A stretch of DNA of 64,000 nt, taken from positions 40,563-104,562 of the forward strand of contig NZ_JAUYVM010000019.1 of assembly GCF_030689305.1 (NCBI RefSeq), in the 5' to 3' direction. A model generated the notes under the pieces. The model had not been told where the DNA came from and ran no database searches. It saw only the letters and a list, made by a program, of their open reading frames with translations. The DNA is from Vibrio penaeicida. Lineage in GTDB: Bacteria > Pseudomonadota > Gammaproteobacteria > Enterobacterales > Vibrionaceae. Below, in pieces: positions 1 to 9,254 of the stretch (position 1 is the first letter of the stretch; each line of letters starts with the position of its first letter). A program made the translations under genes and the position numbers.

Positions 1-55
1 GCACGCATATTGAAATAGGTATATTCAATTATGTGTGCTTTTTAATTTGATTTGA

Positions 56-796
56 ATGGATTTGATTATGTCTTCAGTGTCTAAAAGGTTCTCTCTAAGC
101 AAAGTACTTTCCTCTACTAATGTGTTCTCTCCTGTAAAAGGGATAAATGCACTACTGTTCACCATCGCAATCATTTCATTGATTGTCGCCGACTCTGCGC
201 TAGCAGATGAAGAACGCGCCTTTCCAGTCAACGATTTTCATTCTCTCTCTGTCGCTAAAGATGTCAGCGTGTCTGTAATTTGTGGCTCTGATCCAATGGT
301 TATCGCCAAAGGCCATAAAGATGTACTCGATGATCTGGACATTGACCAATCTAACGGAACACTGTCCATTTCTAATGATGGTGAAGATCCCGGTATATTT
401 TCGAGTAAACATCTTGATATCAGTGTTATCACCAATAAGCCAATTCATGATATTCAGGCGATAATGGGTAGCCAACTTCAAGCTCATCCCTGCGCAATCT
501 CAGATAAAAACCTTCATGTCGTCGCCAGCATGGGCGCAGATGTAAAAATAGAGGGCAAAGTCCAATACTTAAATGCAGAATTTTCAATGGGTGCGAATTT
601 TAATGAAAAGGAATCGGATCTCCAAATAGAGCGAGCGAATGTGGATGCCGCAATGGGTGTAAACGCGTTTCTCTGTGGGGCTAAGTATGTATCCGGAGAA
701 CAAGCAGCAGGTACGCTACTCAACATAGGGCAAGATACACAACAAAATATATCAACCGCGATGGGGGCAGCTGTTTCCAAGGCAGGTTGCAGCTAA
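56..796 (+). CDS. Secreted GIN-domain (DUF2807-like) beta-helix protein
   Basis: Exported protein of 246 aa. A hydrophobic stretch at about residues 31-50 ends in SALA/DEE, which looks like a signal peptide cleaved near residue 50 after an unusually long N-region. The rest is built of repeated rungs of about 20 residues carrying the recurring motif (S/A)MG(A/V), seen five times from about residue 143 to the end. This is typical of the GIN or putative auto-transporter adhesin head family, which folds as a right-handed beta-helix. Two cysteines may form a disulphide. ATG at 68 is an alternative start; neither start has a clear ribosome binding site. The gene stands alone and a large inverted repeat follows it. 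Function is unknown; a periplasmic or surface role is inferred from the signal peptide. Confidence 0.75.
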   Translation: MDLIMSSVSKRFSLSKVLSSTNVFSPVKGINALLFTIAIISLIVADSALADEERAFPVNDFHSLSVAKDVSVSVICGSDPMVIAKGHKDVLDDLDIDQSNGTLSISNDGEDPGIFSSKHLDISVITNKPIHDIQAIMGSQLQAHPCAISDKNLHVVASMGADVKIEGKVQYLNAEFSMGANFNEKESDLQIERANVDAAMGVNAFLCGAKYVSGEQAAGTLLNIGQDTQQNISTAMGAAVSKAGCS

Positions 797-1294
797 TTTA
801 TACCCATTAATTAAGTTTGAATAATCCTAAATATACGTACACAATAGGTTTTACACCAAACCTATTGTGTACTAGAATCGACATGTAGAAAAGAAAAGTT
901 CCGTCCATACGATGAAAGCAACGCGATGCACATCATGTTTTTTATATCAAATACCTCAAAACACGTAAATTTCTAAAAAATCCACAACAAACTCTCCCAA
1001 TGTTTAGCCCCATCACAAGCAGGGGTTAGTTAACTTACGCTCAAACAATAATCACTTTTTTTCTTTTTATATTTCTTCCTAGAAACATCATATCTCTTTG
1101 TTAAATAAGAATTTATATTTATCTCAAAATCTAAATTTTGACGCTCTTCAAAACGATTTCCGCTAAAAATTCGCGACAATAAATTTCTCATTAAGCTTAT
1201 TCACGTACTCAATCGAACCAAGATTTCGGTGTGCGAGTATCCAGCGGCCTATCAATGCTGGCACACCAAAAAGCTATGTATTTTAGGAGTTAAC
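797..1294. other. Intergenic region upstream of the porin gene
   Basis: No coding sequence is supported here. It holds the perfect inverted repeat at 837-872. The AT-rich remainder from about 1040 to 1200 probably contains the porin promoter and a long leader. I could not fix a -10/-35 pair or a specific operator. Confidence 0.5.
837..872. repeat. Perfect 15-bp inverted repeat downstream of the GIN-domain gene
   Basis: The arm GTACACAATAGGTTT (837-851) is exactly complementary to 858-872, with a six-base spacer TACACC. It lies 41 bp after the stop codon of the first gene. There is no T-run on either side, so it is not a textbook intrinsic terminator. It could be a transcript-end hairpin, a protein-binding site or the remnant of a mobile element. 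Confidence 0.7.
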
Positions 1295-2452
1295 ATGAAT
1301 AAGATTTTTAAACCCAGCCTTATCGCAATGGCAGTTAGCAGTGTTGCATTTACCGCTTTTCCAACCATCGCTGAAGAAACCGATGCTAAGTACGATGTAT
1401 ACGGCATTATTGCTGTTCAAGCTCATTATCGTGACTACGAAAACTCCCCGAGCCTAACAGGTTTTCAAACCAATAATGAGAGCCGAATTGGGTTTAGGGG
1501 CTCTAAACAATTCCAAAATCTTGGACCAAAATTTATTTGGCAAATTGAAGGGGGTTATGTCGACCCTTCTTATTCTGATCACACATCAAACGGTGGCTTT
1601 GGTGAAAGGGATACCTTTGTCGGATTCGAAGATTTTGAGTCGTTTGGTCAAGTTCGAATTGGTCGTGTATTAACACCGCTTTACGAAGTGGTCGACTGGC
1701 CAGGTGCTAACCCAGGTTTGGGTGATGTTTGGGATTGGGGTGGCTTAATCGGCGGTGCAAAATTCCAAGACCGCTCATCGAATACCGTTCGTTGGGATTC
1801 ACCAGAATGGGGAGGAATGACATTTGATGTTGCATACGGCAGAACCAAAGCCGCCGCAACTGGAAACGATGAAGGTTGGTGGCAAGGTGCAGCAGCGCAT
1901 TACAAGGTCGGACCTTTCCAATTTGATGCTGCATATGAAGTAAACCGAAACACAGCGGAAAGCTTCCAAGATGGTACGTTAGACACTGGCGCACACGATC
2001 CAAGTACCAAACAAACCTTCAACCGAATTTGGGACAACAATACTTATTTAGTCGGCGTACAAGGCTGGTTTGAAAACGGTATTTCTTTCTTTGCACAATA
2101 TCGAATTCAAGATGCTGAAGTCACCGAAGGCATTGATTCTGGTCGCGAAGAGAAACAAAACGCAATGACGTCGGGCCTAATGTACAACACGGGCGACTGG
2201 CAGTTTAAAGTCGGCTACACCAAAAATTTCGAACTTGAAGTCAATGGTGAAAAAGTGGAGGACAGCTCAGACGACGTTATCTCTGCTCAGGCAATGTACT
2301 TTGTTGACCCATCTGCCGTGCTTTATGTACGTGCGCGCGATGTCACCATGGGCGGTAATACCGTCGATTCTGGCAATACAGGTATGACATACGATCGCTG
2401 GAAGTCTGATTCTTTCAACGAGGTTTCCGTGGGAGTTGAATACTACTTTTAA
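1295..2452 (+). CDS. Outer-membrane general porin, Gram-negative porin family
   Basis: A trimeric beta-barrel porin of about 385 aa for passive diffusion of small hydrophilic solutes. ATG at 1295 is chosen over an upstream in-frame codon at 1229 because TAGGAGT sits just before it and MNKIFKPSL begins a clear signal peptide that ends near the alanines of FPTIAEE. The mature part starts with the usual strand KYDVYGIIAVQ and alternates aromatic and polar residues. It includes the loop-3 type segment around VVDWPGANPGLGDVWDWGG and ends in the terminal phenylalanine (EYYF) used for BAM recognition. A terminator follows, so it is probably monocistronic. Specific type (OmpU, OmpC, chitoporin or other) cannot be decided. 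Confidence 0.9.
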   Translation: MNKIFKPSLIAMAVSSVAFTAFPTIAEETDAKYDVYGIIAVQAHYRDYENSPSLTGFQTNNESRIGFRGSKQFQNLGPKFIWQIEGGYVDPSYSDHTSNGGFGERDTFVGFEDFESFGQVRIGRVLTPLYEVVDWPGANPGLGDVWDWGGLIGGAKFQDRSSNTVRWDSPEWGGMTFDVAYGRTKAAATGNDEGWWQGAAAHYKVGPFQFDAAYEVNRNTAESFQDGTLDTGAHDPSTKQTFNRIWDNNTYLVGVQGWFENGISFFAQYRIQDAEVTEGIDSGREEKQNAMTSGLMYNTGDWQFKVGYTKNFELEVNGEKVEDSSDDVISAQAMYFVDPSAVLYVRARDVTMGGNTVDSGNTGMTYDRWKSDSFNEVSVGVEYYF

Positions 2453-2472
2453 CTCATTTAAATCATAATTTC

Positions 2473-2500
2473 AGGGCGAGTTTATACTCGCCCTACTCCG
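2473..2500 (+). terminator. Intrinsic terminator of the porin gene
   Basis: The stem AGGGCGAG (2473-2480) pairs perfectly with CTCGCCCT (2487-2494) around a TTTATA loop, 20 bp after the porin stop. The following T-tract is weak, interrupted by ACTCCG. Confidence 0.65.
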
Positions 2501-2530
2501 TTTCTGTATATTATTTTTCCGGTGCTTCTT

Positions 2531-3157
2531 ATGCGAATAACACATACATTCACCTTACTCTTGGCGCTTTTCTCTTTCTCAACAGTCGCCTCTACTCATC
2601 GTATAGAAATCAGCAAGGAGATGACTCCTAGAACCTTAAACGGGCAGAAAGTAGAGAGTAACTGGATAAAGTCAGACTCATCTGTCGAACTGGGTTCTGG
2701 CATTAACCAGCTTGTCGTAACAATTGGGCAGATTGTTGTGGAAGATGGACGACGAACTAAATATTACTCCCAACCCTATATCCTTTTATTCGAAACGAAT
2801 GATTCACTTTCCCTTAGCTACGAAACATTCCGCACCATAGAAGATGCACGTCAATTTGAGAAAAACCCGCAATTTGAACTTACCAACTCTACGGGTAAGC
2901 AGGTCAACTTCAAAATAGACTCTGTTCATATTGGAGGACTTCAAACACGTCAAGACTTCGAATCTTCAATCAAAAAATACAACGAGAATGGGCGAGGAGA
3001 AGCAGTGCTTAGCCACTCCGAACCTATTGCCTCCTTAAGATCTTCCACAAGCTCAAAAGATACTCACACTATTTCAAGTGTAAAATCTGGTTTTTTGTCC
3101 CTTAATGAAATGGAGCAAAGACGCTTTATGGGCTGGGCGCTGGAAAACCTTAAGTAG
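2531..3157 (+). CDS. Periplasmic YccT-like protein (DUF2057 family)
   Basis: A protein of about 208 aa with an N-terminal signal peptide (MRITHTFTLLLALFSFSTVAS). It shows the layout of the DUF2057/UPF0319 family: a conserved GQKV segment, then NQLVVTIGQIVVEDG and SQPYILLF beta-strand motifs. E. coli YccT is the best-known member and has been linked to curli secretion control; that role is not shown here. A GTG at 2522 is an alternative start, but neither start has a strong ribosome binding site. The terminator after the porin suggests independent transcription. A GC-rich hairpin (GCGGGC/GCCCGC, 3174-3192) lies just downstream but lacks a T-run. Confidence 0.7.
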   Translation: MRITHTFTLLLALFSFSTVASTHRIEISKEMTPRTLNGQKVESNWIKSDSSVELGSGINQLVVTIGQIVVEDGRRTKYYSQPYILLFETNDSLSLSYETFRTIEDARQFEKNPQFELTNSTGKQVNFKIDSVHIGGLQTRQDFESSIKKYNENGRGEAVLSHSEPIASLRSSTSSKDTHTISSVKSGFLSLNEMEQRRFMGWALENLK

Positions 3158-3422
3158 CGAACATAGTAAAAATGCGGGCACCGCAAGCCCGCCAAGTTCT
3201 AGCTCCAAATGAGGCGTGGCAACTAAAATTACCAATATGCGAAAGCATCATCAGAACATTGAATGTAAAAGAAGACACACCGTATAAATTGATAACTAGT
3301 TTGATTCTCAAAATAGGAAATCAAAAAGCAATGACATAAACTTGTTTAAAAACAAAGTAATACGTTAGCAATATATTGGCATCACCTTTGCAATCTAAAG
3401 CATATAGCGCAAAGGAAACCAT

Positions 3423-4817
3423 ATGCCACCAATTAACCCGACATCTGAAATTGAAACACACAGAGGCTCAGCAATTGCACTGACGACCTTGTGTGCGGCT
3501 ATTGGGGTGCTTTGGTACTTTGTCCCCCACCCCGCAATTCCAGTTGCTTTGGCGGTGGCACCGTTTGCTCTGCTTCTCACCATTCACTATCCGGTGTTAC
3601 TGGCACTTTTATTTATCGTATTTTCGTATTTTCGTATTCACGAAGCGTTCCCATTTCTCATGCCTTTTAGAATCCCACTTCTACTTTCGCTTGGGACGTT
3701 GTTTACCTTTTTTTGGCACATTGCCATTTCAAGAAGCATTCAATTCAAACCGTGCAAAGAACTAATGTGGCTAGCACTCTTCTTCATGGTTGTCACAATG
3801 GGTATTGTATTCGCGAGTAATAAAACGGCGTCTATCAACTACTTCACCAGTACTTACGTAAAAATCGCCATTATGACGCCAGTATTAACGTGGATCCTGA
3901 CCAACCCTAGCCACTTTAGGCTCGCCATCCGGCTGTTTTGTTTTGCTGGGTTGGCTGTTGCTTTCGTGGCAATTTCGAACAAGCTTGCAGGCATCGGAAT
4001 TGTAGAGGGTAGCCGAGTCACAATAGGGCGGAGTTTTCAATCCGTACTGGGCGATCCGAATGACCTGTCGCTCGTACTTTTATTCCCATTCTCATTTGCG
4101 ATAGCGCAAATCCTTGCCCCAGGAATGACGCGATTAGAAAGATTGCTAGGTATTGCATCAGCAATGTTCATTGTTTGGGCAATTATTGCCACACAAAGCC
4201 GAGGCGGTCTGCTGGGAATGGCCAGTGTTGTGGGCATCTTCGCTTACCGTAGAGTGAAATCCAAATCACTTCTGATAATGGGAGGCACCTTACTCATGAT
4301 GGTGTTGTACCTAGCAGCTGGTATAAGTGGAAGGAAGTCTGGAGGCGCTGCTGAGGAAGGCATAGATGAATCCGCAATGGGCAGGCTTCATGCGTGGGAA
4401 GCGGCGTTTAAAATGGCGGTAGATAACCCGTTAACAGGCGTGGGAATCGATAATTACCTCTACAACTATTTTTTCTACAGCAGTTACTGGGATGGGATGA
4501 ATCATGCCGTTCATAGCTCTTGGTTTGGCGTTCTTGCTGAATCTGGTTTTTTAGGTCTGGCACTGTTTATCGCCATGATCGTCACCATGTTTAAAACATC
4601 CATTTCTTCGGTCAGAACGGTCAGCGAAAACCCTGATAATTACCCACCAATCACCTACGTAATGAGTGAAGGGACACTCGCTGGGCTCATTGCATTTTGT
4701 GTTTCCGGCTCTTTCCTAACTCAAGGATACACCTGGCCTATATACATATTGCTTGCACTCACTGTCGCCAATTTCAATTACATAAATCAAAGTAAGGAGA
4801 CACAAAATGGACAATAG
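3423..4817 (+). CDS. O-antigen ligase/polymerase family membrane protein (Wzy_C)
   Basis: A polytopic inner-membrane protein of 464 aa with roughly 10-12 membrane segments. It belongs to the O-antigen ligase/Wzy/O-oligosaccharyltransferase superfamily, which transfers or polymerises lipid-linked glycans on the periplasmic side. Supporting motifs are TQSRGGLLG near residue 260 and a large periplasmic loop ending in HSSWFGVLAESGFLG near residue 360. The start is preceded by AAAGGAAACCAT, a good ribosome binding site. Its stop overlaps the start of the acyltransferase by 11 bp, implying translational coupling. Neither gene lies in a polysaccharide cluster, so the acceptor (lipid A core, exopolysaccharide or protein) is unknown. 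Confidence 0.85.
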   Translation: MPPINPTSEIETHRGSAIALTTLCAAIGVLWYFVPHPAIPVALAVAPFALLLTIHYPVLLALLFIVFSYFRIHEAFPFLMPFRIPLLLSLGTLFTFFWHIAISRSIQFKPCKELMWLALFFMVVTMGIVFASNKTASINYFTSTYVKIAIMTPVLTWILTNPSHFRLAIRLFCFAGLAVAFVAISNKLAGIGIVEGSRVTIGRSFQSVLGDPNDLSLVLLFPFSFAIAQILAPGMTRLERLLGIASAMFIVWAIIATQSRGGLLGMASVVGIFAYRRVKSKSLLIMGGTLLMMVLYLAAGISGRKSGGAAEEGIDESAMGRLHAWEAAFKMAVDNPLTGVGIDNYLYNYFFYSSYWDGMNHAVHSSWFGVLAESGFLGLALFIAMIVTMFKTSISSVRTVSENPDNYPPITYVMSEGTLAGLIAFCVSGSFLTQGYTWPIYILLALTVANFNYINQSKETQNGQ

Positions 4818-5871
4818 AATACCGTCGCTCGACGGACTTAGAGCCGCGTCCATTGGGTTGGTATGCTTGGGTCACTTGGTTGGCACAGTTAACTTCCCTA
4901 CTATTTTTGGTCCTTTGCAAAGCTTGGGAAACTTTGGGGTAAAAGTATTCTTTGTAATTTCAGGTTTTTTAATCACTACCTTACTTTTAAATGAGCTTAA
5001 AAAAACGAACAGAATTAACTTGTCTCAGTTCTTCATTAGACGTGTATTTCGCCTGTTCCCCGCTTTCTATTTCTATATTTTATGCATCGCAATAGCGGAG
5101 CATTTTGGCTGGCTTTCTCTCATGTCTGGTGACCTGTTCCATGCCGTGACGTATACGATGAACTACCACCATGAACGCGAATGGTGGCTCAATCACACAT
5201 GGTCTCTCGCAGTAGAAGAACAATTTTATTTGCTGTGGCCATTGCTCCTTACGCTACTTGGTCGTCACCATGCCAAATACCTTCTTGTTGCCACGATTAT
5301 TATCGTGCCATGCATAAGAGGTTGGATGCTTTTTGGTTTGGAAAGCTCACCTTCAGCCTTAACGCGTGAATTTCAAGCTATCGCTGACGCGCTGGCTATG
5401 GGGTGCGCATTAGCCTATCTAAAAGAAAGTGGATTTAAATTACCCAACTACTTTGCATCAGCGTGGTTTGTTGTCGTGCCCGTCTGCATGATTCTGATTC
5501 CAAGTGTGATGTACAAAATCCAGCCCAACTGGTTTTATATTGGTGGGCAAACGTTCATCAATGTATGTGCGGCATTGATGATTTTGCGCTACAGCCAGTT
5601 CAATCAAGGTCTGAGTTTCAAACTATTAAATAGCAAACCCGCAATTTGGCTTGGTGCACTCAGTTACTCACTTTACTTATGGCAAGAACCTTTCCTCAAC
5701 AGTTGGACGCAAGCATGGTATGCCACTTGGCCAGTCAACCTTGTTCTCGCCTTCGGTTTTGCACTGATTTCTTACTACTTAATTGAAAGACCTGGATTGC
5801 AGTTGAGGAAAAAATGGCAATCATCCAGATCATCACATCGTGGTATTTCTATTGATAAGTCGAAAGCGTAG
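4807..5871 (+). CDS. OafA-like membrane O-acyltransferase (acyltransferase family 3)
   Basis: An integral-membrane acyltransferase of 354 aa that probably acetylates or acylates a sugar of a surface glycan. The N-terminal segment contains SLDGLRAASIGLVCLGHL, giving the R-x10-H pair (Arg12, His23) characteristic of AT3-domain enzymes. It also has FFVISGFLITTLLL and HTWSLAVEEQFYLLWPLLL, both standard family signatures. About ten membrane helices run to the C-terminus, with no SGNH extension. It overlaps the O-antigen-ligase-like gene, so the two products are likely made together and act on the same glycan. The acceptor is not evident. Confidence 0.88.
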   Translation: MDNRIPSLDGLRAASIGLVCLGHLVGTVNFPTIFGPLQSLGNFGVKVFFVISGFLITTLLLNELKKTNRINLSQFFIRRVFRLFPAFYFYILCIAIAEHFGWLSLMSGDLFHAVTYTMNYHHEREWWLNHTWSLAVEEQFYLLWPLLLTLLGRHHAKYLLVATIIIVPCIRGWMLFGLESSPSALTREFQAIADALAMGCALAYLKESGFKLPNYFASAWFVVVPVCMILIPSVMYKIQPNWFYIGGQTFINVCAALMILRYSQFNQGLSFKLLNSKPAIWLGALSYSLYLWQEPFLNSWTQAWYATWPVNLVLAFGFALISYYLIERPGLQLRKKWQSSRSSHRGISIDKSKA

Positions 5872-5993
5872 CAAAATTGAGGATAACCATAGAAATGTTA
5901 AACCCAGTTGGGATTAAAGCAGGAATAGCACTACGCTAGAGTGACGTAACAACAGATACTTCACGACGGCACTTATTCAATAAGGAGTTCACC

Positions 5994-6365
5994 ATGGAAT
6001 TGGGCGCTTTTTCTGTCAGCTTGAACGTAAAAGACCTTCAAGCATCAAAGCAATTTTACGAAGCACTTGGTTTTTCAGTTTTTGCGGGAAATGAATCTGA
6101 AAACTGGTTAATTCTATCTAATGGCGATCATAAAATCGGGCTATTTCAGGGGATGTTTGAGAAAAACATGCTCACATTCAACCCAGGATGGACGCAAGAT
6201 TGCAGTACATTAAGTGAATTCTCTGACGTGAGAGACATTCAAAATCACTTAAAAAAAGCGGGGATTGAATTAACGATGACCGCCGATGAATCGACATCAG
6301 GACCCGCTAGTATCATGCTTGAAGATCCTGATGGTAATCCGATTCTTTTAGACCAACACGTGTAA
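5994..6365 (+). CDS. VOC-family (glyoxalase/bleomycin-resistance fold) protein
   Basis: A single-domain protein of 123 aa with two beta-alpha-beta-beta-beta units. It starts SVSLNVKDLQASKQFYEALGF and ends with the family signature MLEDPDGNPILLDQH. A ribosome binding site (AATAAGGAGTTCACC) precedes the ATG. Members are metal-dependent isomerases, dioxygenases, lyases or drug-binding proteins, and sequence alone does not choose among them. It appears to be a stand-alone cytoplasmic protein. Confidence 0.8.
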   Translation: MELGAFSVSLNVKDLQASKQFYEALGFSVFAGNESENWLILSNGDHKIGLFQGMFEKNMLTFNPGWTQDCSTLSEFSDVRDIQNHLKKAGIELTMTADESTSGPASIMLEDPDGNPILLDQHV

Positions 6366-6450
6366 CGTCACGAAAACACTTACTTTTTCTTGAGAATAAG
6401 CAACGATAGGAATAGTTTGAATACCCTATTCACTCAAGGTAGAAGCGGCA

Positions 6451-6846
6451 ATGATTTCTGTTCACTATTCATACCGAGAAGGCGATAGCAAAGAGCCTTC
6501 TCATTTTTCCTCTGAAAATGCGACCGTAGAGCATATCACATCAATCATTACTGAATACCCGTGGGATACGGAAAGTGAACTACCCAGTGAAGAACACGCT
6601 GGTGGAGCTGTTTTTATTGAGTTTACAAATAGTGACAAGCAAACTGCTCTTTTCCAATTAGTCCCCATTGGTGAAGGTCGCTGTATGTTGTTTGTCGATG
6701 TAATACTTAAAAAAGGGGTTCTCGGATTTTTTGGGAAGAAAGCAGTATCTCGAACGTTTGATGACCATTCCGTTGTAAAATTCAGCAAAAACATAAAGGC
6801 TTATTGTGAATCGAGCATCAGCGAACTTTATGGCAAATTCTCGTAA
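6451..6846 (+). CDS. Hypothetical cytoplasmic protein, 131 aa
   Basis: I do not recognise a family. The protein has no signal peptide or membrane segment and has a mixed alpha/beta composition with an acidic N-terminal half. The middle segment, AVFIEFTNSDKQTALFQLVPIG...CMLFVDVILKKGVLGFF, reads as alternating beta-strands, and the C-terminus is a helix. Start spacing (AGGTAGAAGCGGCA before ATG) is acceptable. Its size and fold pattern are like those of small immunity-type proteins, but no toxin gene lies beside it, so no role is assigned. Confidence 0.55.
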   Translation: MISVHYSYREGDSKEPSHFSSENATVEHITSIITEYPWDTESELPSEEHAGGAVFIEFTNSDKQTALFQLVPIGEGRCMLFVDVILKKGVLGFFGKKAVSRTFDDHSVVKFSKNIKAYCESSISELYGKFS

Positions 6847-6866
6847 CACTTAAGCTGCCAAATAAT

Positions 6867-7760
6867 CTAATCGAGATACATTGAGGCGTATTCGCAAAAC
6901 CAGCGGTTGACCGTAGAGTGTATAGGCAAGTTTTCATTCCCCACGCGACTAAAAACACTGAACGGTATTTTGTAGTCTTTGGCAAGCAATGCGCTTTCTT
7001 TTTTGATTAGTTCCCCCTTTTCAACCCAATATCGAGTTCTATGTTGTGGCAAATATGCCCAACCATTTGTGCGTAGAAAAGTAAGCAATAAGCTGAAATC
7101 ATTAATTTTTCTTGTGTGGTTAGCAAATGATTTAATGATGCTATCGTTGCCTCGCTCTTCTAGCTGATACTGAATACTGTTGTGAATATCATCCATAGAT
7201 ATCAACTTTTTTGACGCCCAGTCGGAGTCTTTCCCCACATATAGCCCAAATGGGACATAACCTAAATGTGTAAACTGCACTGGCTTTTCTGCATAAGCCA
7301 TTCCTTTGCTCGATAACAATGCAAAATCCATCTCACCAGCCATCAGAAAGTCCAAACATTCTTCGCGACTACTGGCGATCCAATGTACGCGAAGATTGGG
7401 GTAATGCAGTAAAGATAGCGCTTCTATTTTTTCGATAAAATCCACTGGAAAACAGGACTCATAGCCAATTTTCAGTTCATCAATGCCCTTTTCAAACAAA
7501 GAATGCCCGTACTGCACTAATGATTGGTTCTGAATCGTTACAATTCGAACCTGATTGATCAACTTTTCTGCATATTCAGTAGGAACCGCTTTCCGTCCAA
7601 TGATTGAAAAGAGTTCCAGCCCTAAGCAATCTTCATAAGCTTTAACCAGCTCTCTTATTGTCGTCCTGTCTTTTTTAAGTCTTTTTGCGGCCGCACTGTA
7701 CGAACCATTTTCATATACCTCAACAAAGGCATTCAACTGATCGAGAGTATGCATAGTCAT
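6867..7760 (-). CDS. LysR-family transcriptional regulator, divergent from a MATE exporter
   Basis: A regulator of 297 aa with an N-terminal winged helix-turn-helix (residues about 5-60: LDQLNAFVEVYENGSYSAAAKRL) and a C-terminal effector domain of the periplasmic-binding-protein fold. It is transcribed away from the MATE gene across a 93-bp gap, the usual LysR arrangement for control of a divergent target. The gap contains GTTAACACGTTAA, a possible binding or promoter element. The effector is unknown. The helix-turn-helix is slightly atypical (KKDRTTIRELVKAYED), resembling the LysR clade at 20142. Confidence 0.85.
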   Translation of the reverse strand: MTMHTLDQLNAFVEVYENGSYSAAAKRLKKDRTTIRELVKAYEDCLGLELFSIIGRKAVPTEYAEKLINQVRIVTIQNQSLVQYGHSLFEKGIDELKIGYESCFPVDFIEKIEALSLLHYPNLRVHWIASSREECLDFLMAGEMDFALLSSKGMAYAEKPVQFTHLGYVPFGLYVGKDSDWASKKLISMDDIHNSIQYQLEERGNDSIIKSFANHTRKINDFSLLLTFLRTNGWAYLPQHRTRYWVEKGELIKKESALLAKDYKIPFSVFSRVGNENLPIHSTVNRWFCEYASMYLD

Positions 7761-7853
7761 CCTGCAATTTGAAGGGATTTCCCCATCAAGGTTGGTTATT
7801 AGATGGAGATGTTAACACGTTAATATTAAACCAAACACCCAACGAATACTTCT

Positions 7854-9242
7854 ATGACCACTCGGAACTTAGCTCTCAAAAAAGGTAAATCTGGATATAT
7901 GAATATCGCTTTGCTAAAAAGTGCCCTCATGATTGCCATACCTGTCACGCTTCAAACTTTATTCTTTTCGAGCAAAGGGTTAATAGATCTAATGATGATC
8001 GGTCAACTTTCAGAAGAGAATATAGCTGCAATGGGAGTGGGCAGCCGAGCACTCTTCGTTGCAACCATTTTACTTTCCGGTGTCACGGCCGGCGGAGCAA
8101 TGCTAGTTGCGCAGTTTCATGGTGCGCGTAAGGGAAAACGAATAAGCCAAAGCACAGCACTCACTTGGCTTATGACCAGCCTTTTTGCAATCGCTCCTAT
8201 ACTACTTTTTGCTACTTATGGCGCTGATATCGTTGGGTTATCATCTGGTGATGATAATGTGCGCCATCTTGGTCATCAATATTTGACAATTACGGGAATA
8301 AGCCTACTTTTTATCGCTTATTCCACCAGTATAGCCGCGGCTCTCCGATCAACACATCAGGCAACATTAGGCACCCTATTTAGCATCGTTGGAATCACTG
8401 TTAATGTGTTTTTAAACTGGGTACTTATATTTGGTCACTTGGGTGCGCCAAGCATGGGTTTAAAAGGGGCTGCCATTGCAACATTAATTGCAGCTGGTTT
8501 TGAAGCGTTGTGTATCTTTGTGTATCTATATGCTTCTAAGCACCTTCTTGCTTTCAAAGCACGTGATTTATTTGCTTCTCTCCGCCCAAAATATATCCGT
8601 CAATTTTGGACGCTTTCTCTCCCAACTACGTTCAATTTCTTAGTTTGGGCAGGCGGACTATTCACCTATACCGCGATCATGGGTCAAGCAAGTGATATAG
8701 GGCTAGTCGCTCTAGCCGTTATGACTCCGATTGAATCCGTTGCTCTTGCGCTGCTCGTGGGAACAGCAAATGCATCGTCGGTTATCGTAGGCAATCAAAT
8801 TGGGGCAAAAGACTATAATGCAGCTTATTACCAAGCAGTATTTTTCACCGTTGCAGCCATAGTCCTTACCTTGTGCGTTGCTGTCGCTTTGTACTTATTA
8901 CGCACTCCAATTCTCAACACATTTACTTCCCTTTCAGCCGAAGCCCGACTGTTGGCAGAAACGTTTTATACAATTTTATGCTTCGGGATTGTGCTTAGGT
9001 CACTACCGACCAATATGGTTGTCGGCGTTCTTAGGGCTGGTGGAGACGTTAAATTCTGTTTGTATCAAGACATATTTACACAATGGTTTTTTGGTATACC
9101 TATCGCTGCTTTCTGCGCCTTATTCATCGGTCTACCACCAGAAGCAATTTACGCTACGTTCTTTTTGGAAACACTTTTCAAATGGGTAGCATGCCTGTAT
9201 CGCTTTCGCAGCAAGAAATGGATCCATCAACTCGCCCACTAA
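7854..9242 (+). CDS. MATE-family multidrug efflux transporter
   Basis: A twelve-helix inner-membrane exporter of 462 aa that pumps drugs or metabolites out using Na+ or H+ gradients. Two homologous six-helix halves are visible, each beginning with a MATE-type segment: PVTLQTLFFSSKGLIDLMMIGQL in the first half and LPTTFNFLVWAGGLFTYTAIMGQ in the second. ATG at 7899 is an alternative start; neither has a strong ribosome binding site. The divergent LysR gene is the likely regulator. A 73-aa membrane protein follows at 13 bp and is probably co-transcribed. Confidence 0.88.
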   Translation: MTTRNLALKKGKSGYMNIALLKSALMIAIPVTLQTLFFSSKGLIDLMMIGQLSEENIAAMGVGSRALFVATILLSGVTAGGAMLVAQFHGARKGKRISQSTALTWLMTSLFAIAPILLFATYGADIVGLSSGDDNVRHLGHQYLTITGISLLFIAYSTSIAAALRSTHQATLGTLFSIVGITVNVFLNWVLIFGHLGAPSMGLKGAAIATLIAAGFEALCIFVYLYASKHLLAFKARDLFASLRPKYIRQFWTLSLPTTFNFLVWAGGLFTYTAIMGQASDIGLVALAVMTPIESVALALLVGTANASSVIVGNQIGAKDYNAAYYQAVFFTVAAIVLTLCVAVALYLLRTPILNTFTSLSAEARLLAETFYTILCFGIVLRSLPTNMVVGVLRAGGDVKFCLYQDIFTQWFFGIPIAAFCALFIGLPPEAIYATFFLETLFKWVACLYRFRSKKWIHQLAH

Positions 9243-9254
9243 GGAATATTGAAT

